Origin: an uncultured Collinsella sp.
GTDB lineage: Bacteria; Actinomycetota; Coriobacteriia; Coriobacteriales; Coriobacteriaceae
Direction of reading: 5' to 3'
Length of the DNA stretch: 64,000 nucleotides
NCBI GenBank assembly: GCA_934668345.1
Contig: CAKUNE010000002.1
Coordinates: forward strand, 153,741 to 217,740
Shown: piece after piece, positions 34,057 through 41,628 of the stretch
Numbering within the stretch: position 1 is the stretch's first letter
How the letters are laid out: each line of letters begins with the position of its first letter
Notes under the pieces: model-generated
Told to the model about the DNA's origin: nothing
The model's database searches: none
Seen by the model: the letters and a program-made list of their open reading frames with translations, nothing else
Position numbers and translations under genes: made by a program

Positions 34057-34986
34057 CTACCTGTTAGCTTCAATGAGCTTTTCAAGCCGTAAAACACGAT
34101 GGTAGAGGGCCGACTTCGACAAGGGAGGGTCAGCCATCTCCCCTAAATCACGCAGCGACAGATCGGGATAGCGCTCGCGCAGGTCGCAAAAGACCGCCAA
34201 GGCATCCGGAAGCGCATCGCGAAGGCCGCGCTGCTCGAGCTCATCGATAAGCGCAAGCTGATGTTGGGCAGCTCCGGCGCTTCTGGTCTGGTTGGCCAGC
34301 TCGGCATTCACGCGACGGTTCACATCGTTCTTAACCAACTTAACCGCGCGTGCCTCCTCAATCTCGGCAACGCTGCGCTTGGCACCAATCAGCTTTAATA
34401 GATGCTCGATTTCCTCGGCGCTCTTAATGTACACGGCATATGACCCCCGCCGTGCATTAACACGAGCATGGACCCCAATCTGCCCCAACAGGTCGCAAAG
34501 CCCCTTGGCATATTGCTCGCCCTGCACCGCGATCTCCAAATGAAAATCGCCGCGTGGATCGGCCACGAAGCCGCCCGCGATGAGCGCGCCGCGGATATAG
34601 GCAATTCTACAGCAAGGACGGGCAACGATATGTCGGGGCACGCCGGCGACAAGTCCTCCCCTACGGTCGAGAATGCCCAGCAGCACCAGAGCCTTGTCCA
34701 GGTCGGGTTGATCGGGCAGGGTAATGAGATAGTTACGGACCTTATGCAAGACCGATTTACGAACGGTGAATTCCGTTTTGAGCTTAAGGATGCGATGCGT
34801 CAGCGTGATCATCGTGCGCGCGACGGCTCCCGTCTCAGTCGCAACTGTCAAACGATACCGCCCAGAGCCGGTAAGCGAGAGCGTACCACTCACGCGCGTG
34901 AGGGCGGCAAGTGTCGACAAGTCGCAGTATTCACATTCGGGTTCGCAGCGCGCAAGCTCGTCGCGCACCTCAGCGGTAAACGACAT
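34057..34986 (-). CDS. whiA: WhiA sporulation-type regulator
   Basis: A 309-residue WhiA: an N-terminal LAGLIDADG-like domain (IAYIRGALIAGGFVADPRGD) and a C-terminal helix-turn-helix (LRDLGEMADPPLSKSALYHR). WhiA is universal in Gram-positive bacteria and, outside Streptomyces, affects cell division. It starts 6 bases after rapZ. The usual YvcK gene between the two is missing here. Confidence 0.95.
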   Translation of the reverse strand: MSFTAEVRDELARCEPECEYCDLSTLAALTRVSGTLSLTGSGRYRLTVATETGAVARTMITLTHRILKLKTEFTVRKSVLHKVRNYLITLPDQPDLDKALVLLGILDRRGGLVAGVPRHIVARPCCRIAYIRGALIAGGFVADPRGDFHLEIAVQGEQYAKGLCDLLGQIGVHARVNARRGSYAVYIKSAEEIEHLLKLIGAKRSVAEIEEARAVKLVKNDVNRRVNAELANQTRSAGAAQHQLALIDELEQRGLRDALPDALAVFCDLRERYPDLSLRDLGEMADPPLSKSALYHRVLRLEKLIEANR

Positions 34987-34992
34987 GCAGGC

Positions 34993-35895
34993 CTATGCCT
35001 TCGTGTTGGCGCGCGACAGATCGCGGTGGGAGATGCTCACGTGATACTGGGCGCCTTCCAGGTAACGGGCCGTGGCCTCGGCAATGGCGACGCTACGGTG
35101 CTGTCCGCCCGTGCAGCCGATGGCGATAGAAAGCTGCGGTTTACCCTCCGCGATATAGCCCGGCATCACTGTATCGAGCAGCTGTGTCCAAGCCTTCCAA
35201 AACTCCTGCGTCTTGGGATGGTCCAGAACAAAATCGGAAACCTTTTTATCGAGACCGGTCATCGTGCGCATCTCGGGATCGTAGAACGGATTGGGCAGGA
35301 AGCGGACGTCGATCATAATGTCCGCCTCGACGGGCATGCCGTGCTTAAAGCCAAACGAGAACACATGGACGTCCATGAGCTGTTGGTCGGACAGTTCGGA
35401 AAATGCCATACGTAGCTTGTTGCGCAGCGCAGAGGTGCGCAGACGGCTCGTGTCGATAATCATATCGGCTCGATCGCGCACGCCCTGCAGCTGAAGGCGC
35501 TCGCGCTGAATGGCATCGGCCGTAGTCTCCCCCGGCTTGGCAATGGGATGACGGCGGCGATTTTCGCTGTAGCGACGAATCAGCACCTCGTCAGAAGCCT
35601 CCAGGAACACGATGTCGCAGCTCATCTCGCGTTCTTCGAGCGCGGCGACCGCATCGAGCAACTCGTCAAACAGTCCCTGGCTACGCAAATCGCAGGTGAC
35701 GGCGAGATGCCTGCCCACGCCCGTATTGATGCCGACGAGCTCGGCAAGCTGGGCGATGAGACGCGGAGGCAGGTTATCAATGCAAAAATAGCCCATGTCC
35801 TCGAACACGTGCATGGCCTGTGTGCGGCCCGATCCGGACATTCCGGTGATGATGACGATATCAGGGATGCGCTCCGAGCGCTCCGCCGCATCCAT
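34993..35895 (-). CDS. rapZ: RapZ/YvcJ-family nucleotide-binding protein
   Basis: A 300-residue P-loop protein of the RapZ/YvcJ family. The Walker A reads GMSGSGRTQA with Arg in place of the usual Lys, as I recall for actinobacterial members. EDMGYFCIDNLPP follows. The C-terminal domain ends with IGCTGGQHRSVAIAE and HVSISHRDL. RapZ acts as an RNA-binding adaptor in E. coli; the Gram-positive role is less clear. ATG at 35895 with AAGGGAGATGCC. Co-transcribed with whiA. Confidence 0.93.
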   Translation of the reverse strand: MDAAERSERIPDIVIITGMSGSGRTQAMHVFEDMGYFCIDNLPPRLIAQLAELVGINTGVGRHLAVTCDLRSQGLFDELLDAVAALEEREMSCDIVFLEASDEVLIRRYSENRRRHPIAKPGETTADAIQRERLQLQGVRDRADMIIDTSRLRTSALRNKLRMAFSELSDQQLMDVHVFSFGFKHGMPVEADIMIDVRFLPNPFYDPEMRTMTGLDKKVSDFVLDHPKTQEFWKAWTQLLDTVMPGYIAEGKPQLSIAIGCTGGQHRSVAIAEATARYLEGAQYHVSISHRDLSRANTKA

Positions 35896-36014
35896 GGCAT
35901 CTCCCTTTTGCATGTGCTGCCTCCCGAAAACAAGCGCGGGACCCAGCAACCCGGATCCCGCGCGGTCAATTGCCTATATTGAGTATACCGCCCCGAGCGG
36001 ATACGAGGTCTGTC

Positions 36015-36701
36015 TTACGCCTCAAGCGCAGCCTTGAACCAACTTGTAATACTCGTGGGGTGCGTGATGGCGGTGCCGACGACAACGGCCCAGGCGCCAG
36101 CATCGATCGCGGCGCGAGCCTCCTCGGGCGTATGCACGCGACCCTCACAAATGATGGGAAGGCCGGGGAATTCCTCAGTCGCCTGACGCAGGAGCGGCAG
36201 GTCGGGGCCATCGGCCATGGTGCAGTCGATGGCGGCGACGCCGTGAGAAAGCGTGGTGGATACAAGGTCGAAGCCCATATCAACAGCACGGCGAATATCC
36301 TCGATGGTGGCACAATCCGCCATCAGGAGCACACCTTCCTCGTGCAGCGGACGGAAGGTATCCTCGACCGTCTTGCCATCGGGGCGCGGACGATCGGTGG
36401 CGTCGATCGCCACGATATCGGCACCGGCAGCAACGCAGGCGCGAGCGTGACGCAGCGTCGGCGTGATGTAAACGCCCTCGTGCCCATCCTTCCACAGGCC
36501 GATAACAGGAACCTCACAGCGACCCTTAATGGCGGCAATGTCGGCAAGGCCCTGGCAGCGAATGGCGGCAGCGCCGCCGAGCTCGCAAGCACGAGACATT
36601 TGAGCCATGGTCTCGGGCGTACGAAGTGGCTCACCCATATACGCCTGAACGCTCACGACGAGCTTGCCCTTCAGGGATTGAATCAAAGGATCGACGGTCA
36701 T
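36015..36701 (-). CDS. nanE: N-acetylmannosamine-6-phosphate 2-epimerase
   Basis: A 228-residue TIM-barrel epimerase converting ManNAc-6-P to GlcNAc-6-P, the third step of sialic acid use. Family motifs: KLVVSVQAYMGEPLR, GGAAAIRCQGL, VPVIGLWKDG and ADIVAIDATDRPRP. Slightly shorter than NanE-K fusions. Last gene of the nan locus. Later steps (nagA, nagB) are not in this window. Confidence 0.93.
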   Translation of the reverse strand: MTVDPLIQSLKGKLVVSVQAYMGEPLRTPETMAQMSRACELGGAAAIRCQGLADIAAIKGRCEVPVIGLWKDGHEGVYITPTLRHARACVAAGADIVAIDATDRPRPDGKTVEDTFRPLHEEGVLLMADCATIEDIRRAVDMGFDLVSTTLSHGVAAIDCTMADGPDLPLLRQATEEFPGLPIICEGRVHTPEEARAAIDAGAWAVVVGTAITHPTSITSWFKAALEA

Positions 36702-36725
36702 AAGGCTGCAACCTTTCTCAGAACA

Positions 36726-36756
36726 GCCTCCCGAGGCGTGTTGTCTCGGGAGGCTC
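36726..36756 (-). terminator. Hairpin between nanK and nanE
   Basis: A perfect 11-bp stem (36726-36736 with 36746-36756) lies between the two genes. There is no T-run, so attenuation or mRNA processing is more likely than full termination. Confidence 0.6.
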
Positions 36757-36771
36757 CTACAGCAGATACGT

Positions 36772-37737
36772 TTACTTCAACGAGGCAAGAAGATGCTCAG
36801 CGGCACCGATGAGCGGAGCATCGCCCTCCAGAGAACCGATGAGGATCGGCGTGTCCTGAAGCGGATCGAGCGCCTGGCTGGCATAGCCCTCGTGCACCGA
36901 ATCCTTCCACGTCTGCGAACGCCAATCGGGGCCTTGGTGAATCACGCCGCCCGAAAGCACGATGACCTCAGGATCCAGAATGTTAGCGAGCGAGCCCAAG
37001 CTCGCACCCAGCGCAAAGCCGGCGTCATGGATGACCTCGGTCGCCTTTGCGTCGCCTGCACGGCACAGGTCGTTCACATCGCGACCGACCGAAGGACGGC
37101 TGGGGTCGACGCGGCCAAAGCGCTCATCGTACATACGACCAATGGAAGTGCCCGAAGCAACCGACTCCAGATGGCCGGAACGCCCGCAGGCGCAGGGAAT
37201 GCCGGCGGCAGCCGAGCACTCGATGTGGCCCATATGGCCAGCAGCACCATGGAAGCCCTGCATCACGCGGCCGTTCTCGACATATGCGCCGCCGATACCC
37301 GTACCGATGCCAAGACACAAGACGGAGAACTTGCCCTTGCCGACACCCCAGTGGGCCTCGCCCAGAGCATGAGCCTGCACGTCGCCTACAACGGCAACGG
37401 GAAGACCGAGATCCTCGCGCAGACGCGGCCCCAACTGAACGCCGGACCAGCCGGGCATGATCTCATTGGCATACGCGATGGCGCCCGTCTTGGGGTCGAC
37501 GACACCGGCGGCGCCAATACCGACGCCAAGGACCTCGACATCGGGATTCGCCTCGAGAGCAGCCTTGATGGATGCCTCGATACGCTGGAAGACGGCCTCG
37601 CCGCCCTCTTGGGCCTCTGTGGGAACCTCGGCCTCAAAAACGGGATGGGGCACACTACCGTCAGCCGGGTACTCCATGATGGCAGTCGCGATCTTAGTTC
37701 CGCCGATATCGACAGAGCAGACGTACTTGTTCTCCAT
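36772..37737 (-). CDS. nanK: ROK-family kinase (probable N-acetylmannosamine kinase)
   Basis: A 321-residue ROK sugar kinase. Phosphate loop DIGGTKIATAI, catalytic region GIGTGIGGAYVENGR and zinc motif HIECSAAAGIPCACG. Alone it could be a glucokinase, but its place between nanA and nanE argues for ManNAc phosphorylation. ATG at 37737 with AAGGAGAGCGAC. Moderately sure of the substrate, very sure of the family. Confidence 0.85.
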   Translation of the reverse strand: MENKYVCSVDIGGTKIATAIMEYPADGSVPHPVFEAEVPTEAQEGGEAVFQRIEASIKAALEANPDVEVLGVGIGAAGVVDPKTGAIAYANEIMPGWSGVQLGPRLREDLGLPVAVVGDVQAHALGEAHWGVGKGKFSVLCLGIGTGIGGAYVENGRVMQGFHGAAGHMGHIECSAAAGIPCACGRSGHLESVASGTSIGRMYDERFGRVDPSRPSVGRDVNDLCRAGDAKATEVIHDAGFALGASLGSLANILDPEVIVLSGGVIHQGPDWRSQTWKDSVHEGYASQALDPLQDTPILIGSLEGDAPLIGAAEHLLASLK

Positions 37738-37805
37738 GTCGCTCTCCTTCGGAGATAAAAACAACTACAGGAAATGCGCCGTCAGGCTAGCCGTCACAGC
37801 GCGGG

Positions 37806-37912
37806 TAAAGGTTTTCCAGGTGCCCGAGATTGCCGAGAAACCGTGTGGCCATTGACCTAATAGTCATGGCCACACGGTTGAACGGCGAGGTCGGGTGCCT
37901 GGGAAAGCTTTA
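37806..37912. repeat. Large imperfect hairpin E between nanA and nanK
   Basis: About 50 bases on each side (37806-37856 with 37862-37912) pair around a short loop, with roughly six to nine mismatched or wobble positions in three blocks. The inner block is CCGTGTGGCCAT with its complement. The right arm overlaps the nanA stop codon. It is near-continuous rather than spaced like repeats B, C and D. Confidence 0.85.
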
Positions 37913-38830
37913 CAGGAGGCCGTTGTCCTGGAGGACCTTCCTAATAGCCTCGACGTTCTCGCCGGTCATGGCCTTCACCGGACGCGGCATGGTCGGGCTG
38001 TCGAAGATACCCATGAGGTTCATAGCGGTCTTGAAGGCGCCGACGCCGCCGGCATAGCCCTGAACGCCCGAGGTGACATCCCAGATGTGGGAGATCTCGT
38101 TGAGGCGATCCTGCTCGGCCTTGACGGTAGCCCAGTCGCCGGCCTGAGCGGCCTTCCACTGGCGCACGTAGCCCTCGGGCTCAACGTTGGCGAGGCCCGG
38201 GACAGAGCCGTCGGCGCCACCGAGGTAGGCGCCGTCGACAACAACCTCGTGACCGGTGAGGATGCTCATCGGATGGCCGTTCTTCTCGTTCTCCTGAACG
38301 AGGTAGCGGAACGAGATGTCATCACCCGAGGAGTCCTTGACGCCGGCCAGAACGCCCTCGGCGCCGAGCTTGGCAAGGAGCTTCCAAGGAAGCTTGGTGT
38401 GAACGCACACGGGAATGTCATAGGCAAAGATGGGCAGGTCAAGCTCCTCGTGCAGGATGCGGAAGTGCTCCTCGACCTCGGTCATGCCCTGCAGGGCATA
38501 GAACGGGCAGGTGGCGACGAGGGCATCGGCGCCCAGCTCCTGAGCGACCTTGCCGTGCTCAATCATGCGCTCGGTCTCGGTATCGATGATGCCGACCAGA
38601 ACAGGCACGCGGTGGTCGACGATGCGGACGGCCTCGGCGATGATCTGGCGACGACGCTCGTCGGTGGAGAAAACGACCTCACCCGAAGAGCCCAGGAAGA
38701 ACAGGCCATCGACGCCGGCATCGATCATGCGGTTGATGCTGCGCTCAAAGGAGGCAACATCGAGCTGGTGATCTTCGGTATCGGGAACAACGACGGGAGG
38801 GATAACGCCGGTGAATTTCTGAGTTGCCAC
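37910..38830 (-). CDS. nanA: DapA/NanA-family aldolase (probable N-acetylneuraminate lyase)
   Basis: A 306-residue class I aldolase. The Schiff-base Lys is in VLAGVKDSSGDDI, the Tyr in FAYDIPVCVH and the substrate loop in FFLGSSGEVVF. The family includes N-acetylneuraminate lyase, dihydrodipicolinate synthase and others; YDIPV is not the commonest NanA form. Neighbouring nanK and nanE support splitting of sialic acid into ManNAc and pyruvate. Start is GTG at 38830 with AAGGAGATTCTT; longer in-frame reading to 38914 lacks a ribosome binding site. Confidence 0.82.
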   Translation of the reverse strand: MATQKFTGVIPPVVVPDTEDHQLDVASFERSINRMIDAGVDGLFFLGSSGEVVFSTDERRRQIIAEAVRIVDHRVPVLVGIIDTETERMIEHGKVAQELGADALVATCPFYALQGMTEVEEHFRILHEELDLPIFAYDIPVCVHTKLPWKLLAKLGAEGVLAGVKDSSGDDISFRYLVQENEKNGHPMSILTGHEVVVDGAYLGGADGSVPGLANVEPEGYVRQWKAAQAGDWATVKAEQDRLNEISHIWDVTSGVQGYAGGVGAFKTAMNLMGIFDSPTMPRPVKAMTGENVEAIRKVLQDNGLL

Positions 38831-38898
38831 AAGAATCTCCTTAGTTGTCTGGCGGGCGGCCCTATGCCACCCACTCTTGTTGGCAGTGTCCAGGCCGT

Positions 38899-39750
38899 CT
38901 AGGCCAAAGAACACGAGTAGAACGTTTGATTAAAAAAGTCTACGACTTCGTTTTCGAACGCATTGATGCGCTCGTGAGCGTATTTTGCATAGATGATATG
39001 CCTCCGGTCACACTCAAGACCGTTGAATACGGCAAACTGATCCTTGGGATCGCTCACGGTATCCATAAGCGATGTGCCCATGAGCACCGATCCGCGCACC
39101 CGAGACGACAACGCCTCGAGGCCGCCAGGAAGCGGATTGGCAACCGCCGTGCAGGCGAGGCCCCGCTCGTCCAGAGCGGAAACCGCCAGCGCGACTCCGC
39201 CGCCAAGACCCTCGCCCCATGCAAAGATGCGGTCGGGGTCCATGCCATCAAGATTGCGCGCGACCTCCGCCAACGCGCAGCCCCAACGGACGCGCCTGAC
39301 AAAAGCAGGCGAGGTAATCCCCTGCCGCAGATCGCTGAGTCCAATCGCCTCATCGTCCAGCGCAAGCACGGCATATCCCATGGCCGCAAACCTCGTTATG
39401 TGATGCCATCCCCGCACGGGTCGGTCGATGTCGTGAAACATCAGACATAGCGGCACAAGCTCGGATGCCCGGGCGCGACCGGCAGGCTCGATCAAACGTG
39501 CGTGGACCACATCGCCACCAAGCTCAAAGGAAACCTCGGAGTAGCGGGCATACGGATTGGCGAAATCGATCGCCGTAATACTCGGCCCGCAAACCTCAAG
39601 GTCCGAAGCGGCTATCTCTAATTCGGAAACATCCGCAAAAGCATCACCGCGCCAATCCCGGAAATCAGCGAGCCTTGACGAGACCGTTCCGGGAATCCCC
39701 ACAAGGTCGGAGACAATCAGCTCATTGACATTGCTCTCGCACTTAGACAT
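38899..39750 (-). CDS. AXE1-family esterase homologue lacking the catalytic serine
   Basis: A 283-residue alpha/beta-hydrolase homologous to the gene just upstream. The nucleophile elbow reads AWGEGLGGG, where the neighbour has NGASQGGG, so the catalytic Ser is Gly (about residue 181). The oxyanion region HGYPG is HDIDR. The Asp (LMDTVSDP, about 230) and His (KYAHERI, about 259) are kept. It is probably a non-catalytic paralogue, perhaps a partner or carbohydrate-binding protein. ATG at 39750 overlaps the upstream gene by 8 bases, so the pair is translationally coupled. Confidence 0.75.
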   Translation of the reverse strand: MSKCESNVNELIVSDLVGIPGTVSSRLADFRDWRGDAFADVSELEIAASDLEVCGPSITAIDFANPYARYSEVSFELGGDVVHARLIEPAGRARASELVPLCLMFHDIDRPVRGWHHITRFAAMGYAVLALDDEAIGLSDLRQGITSPAFVRRVRWGCALAEVARNLDGMDPDRIFAWGEGLGGGVALAVSALDERGLACTAVANPLPGGLEALSSRVRGSVLMGTSLMDTVSDPKDQFAVFNGLECDRRHIIYAKYAHERINAFENEVVDFFNQTFYSCSLA

Positions 39751-40720
39751 GAGCCTCCCCTCCCTTGCAGAAAAACGGAATGATCAGATCGTCAAAATCC
39801 TGAATCTCCTCGTGGCCAAAGCCTTCAAAGAACTCATGACGCTTTTCACAAGTCAGGTTGTTATAGACCGCAAACTGCGTCGCTGGCGGACAGACGGTAT
39901 CGGCTGTGCCGGTGCCAAACAGCACGGGGCATTTGACCATAGGGGCAAAGTTCTTGGAATCGAAGTACGCCAGTTTGGCATAGGCTTCGTCGATACGAGT
40001 CGAATCCTCGTCAAACCAACGCGACCAATAGCGCAGGCCCTCATAGGCGATATCGTCGGCATTCAAATCCCAGACCAGGCGGAAATCTGACAGGAAGGGA
40101 TAGAGGATGGCGGCGCGATTGATAAGCTCGCTGTTAAGTGCACAGGTCGCAATGCCCAAACCGCCGCCCTGCGACGCGCCGTTCACAAACACACGGGCAA
40201 GATCGATGCCCTCAAGCTCGCGAACGATGCGGCACAGGATGCGAATGTCCTGGTGCAGACGGACATAGTAGAGGTTGGCCGGATCGCCGTCGATACCGGC
40301 GACAATATGGCCCGCGACCGTCGTACCCTCAAATCCGCCAATATCCTCGGAGGGACCGCCCTGACCAGGACAGTCAAGCGCGATGAGCGCCATGCCCATG
40401 CCCGCAAACGACGCCTGCTCAAACCAGCTGCGGCTTGCACCCGGATACCCATGGAACTGAAGTACCAATGGCACGGGCTCGTCCGAGACGGGTTTAAGGT
40501 ACTTGGCATGCAGGCGGGCGCCACACATGCCGGTATACCAGAGGTCGAAAAGCTGGCAGGTCACGGCATCGGTGACCGATGCCGTCTCGATCGCATAGTC
40601 AAGCCCGACGGCGTCGGCCTCGGCCATGCGGTCCTTCCAAAAGAGATCGAAATCTGATGGACGGGGCATGGCGCCTCGATATTCACCAAATTGATGTTGC
40701 AGCTCCTGAGCGCTTGGCAT
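39743..40720 (-). CDS. AXE1-family acetyl esterase (cephalosporin-C deacetylase-like)
   Basis: A 325-residue cytosolic acetyl esterase. Catalytic triad: Ser183 in NGASQGGG, Asp274 in GTADTVCPP and His303 in GFGHEEI. The oxyanion motif is QFHGYPGAS. The family removes acetyl groups from sugars; in this locus it may de-O-acetylate sialic acids before NanA (inference). ATG at 40720 has no close ribosome binding site; an upstream GTG at 40762 is possible but also weak. Confidence 0.85.
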   Translation of the reverse strand: MPSAQELQHQFGEYRGAMPRPSDFDLFWKDRMAEADAVGLDYAIETASVTDAVTCQLFDLWYTGMCGARLHAKYLKPVSDEPVPLVLQFHGYPGASRSWFEQASFAGMGMALIALDCPGQGGPSEDIGGFEGTTVAGHIVAGIDGDPANLYYVRLHQDIRILCRIVRELEGIDLARVFVNGASQGGGLGIATCALNSELINRAAILYPFLSDFRLVWDLNADDIAYEGLRYWSRWFDEDSTRIDEAYAKLAYFDSKNFAPMVKCPVLFGTGTADTVCPPATQFAVYNNLTCEKRHEFFEGFGHEEIQDFDDLIIPFFCKGGEAHV

Positions 40721-40756
40721 GGCTCGTGAACCCAACCTTTCGAAATCGCAACGGAG

Positions 40757-40784
40757 GTGCACCCGGCAAGGGAACCGGGCGCAC
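40757..40784 (-). terminator. Hairpin upstream of the esterase gene
   Basis: GTGC-A-CCCGG (40757-40766) pairs with CCGGG-C-GCAC (40775-40784), one mismatch. It sits between the transporter ATPase and the esterases, without a T-run. Confidence 0.5.
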
Positions 40785-40800
40785 GGGAGGGAAAGCGAGG

Positions 40801-41628
40801 CTACTCGCCGAGCTTGGGATGCAGCAGGGACGGCGCAGCGCCGAGCAGCATCTTGGTGTAGGGGTCCTGAGGGTGCTGGAAGACCTGCTTGGCCTCGCCC
40901 TGCTCGACGATCTTGCCGCCATTCATAACGATGATGTCGTCAGAGATATAGCGGACCGTCTGGATGTCATGGCTGATGAACACCATGGCCAGGCCGAGCT
41001 CCTTCTTAAGGTCGGTCAGCAGGTTCAGAATCTGCGCGCGGACCGAAACGTCCAGAGCCGAGGTGGGCTCGTCGGCGATGATGGCATCGGGGTTCAGCGA
41101 CAGGGCACGGGCAATTGCGACGCGCTGGCGCTGACCGCCCGAAAGCTGGCCGGGAAGAACCTCGGCGGCGGAGCTGGGCAGACCGGTGAGCTCCAAGAGC
41201 TCCTTGACGCGCTTCTCCTGCTCGGCCTCGGTACCCAGGTTGTGGACGCGCATGGGGTCGAGCAGTTGCTCGCGAACGACCATGCGGGGGTTGAGCGCCG
41301 TGGCCGGGTTCTGGAACACGACCGAGATGACGCGACCCATGTGGCGACGGTCCTCGGCGGTACGTTTGGTAACGTCCTTGCCCTTAAAGTAGACCTTGCC
41401 GCTCGTGGGGGCCTGCAGGCCGCACATGACGTTGGCGGTGGTGGACTTACCGCAACCGGACTCGCCGACGATGCCGATCGTCTGACCGGGCATGAGCTTA
41501 ATCGTTACACCCTGGACGGCGTGAACCAGGTTAGGGTGGAGAATCGAACCGGTACGGGTCCTAAAGGTGACGTGGACGTCATCAAGGAAGATGATCGGCT
41601 CGACGCCGTTGACTGCGGTCTCGCTCAT
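40801..41628 (-). CDS. Opp-type ABC transporter ATP-binding protein (OppF-like)
   Basis: A 275-residue ATPase. Walker A GESGCGKST, signature LSGGQRQRVAIARAL and Walker B AIIADEPTSALD. It lacks the long C-terminal Cys-rich tail seen in the OppF-like protein at 22534. ATG at 41628 directly abuts the previous stop. It energises import with the fused subunit upstream. Confidence 0.9.
   Translation of the reverse strand: MSETAVNGVEPIIFLDDVHVTFRTRTGSILHPNLVHAVQGVTIKLMPGQTIGIVGESGCGKSTTANVMCGLQAPTSGKVYFKGKDVTKRTAEDRRHMGRVISVVFQNPATALNPRMVVREQLLDPMRVHNLGTEAEQEKRVKELLELTGLPSSAAEVLPGQLSGGQRQRVAIARALSLNPDAIIADEPTSALDVSVRAQILNLLTDLKKELGLAMVFISHDIQTVRYISDDIIVMNGGKIVEQGEAKQVFQHPQDPYTKMLLGAAPSLLHPKLGE

Noticed and set aside
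35820-35870. Lys to Arg change in the RapZ Walker A as a damaged gene
   Set aside because: As I recall, Arg at this position is usual in actinobacterial RapZ homologues. The rest of the protein is intact.
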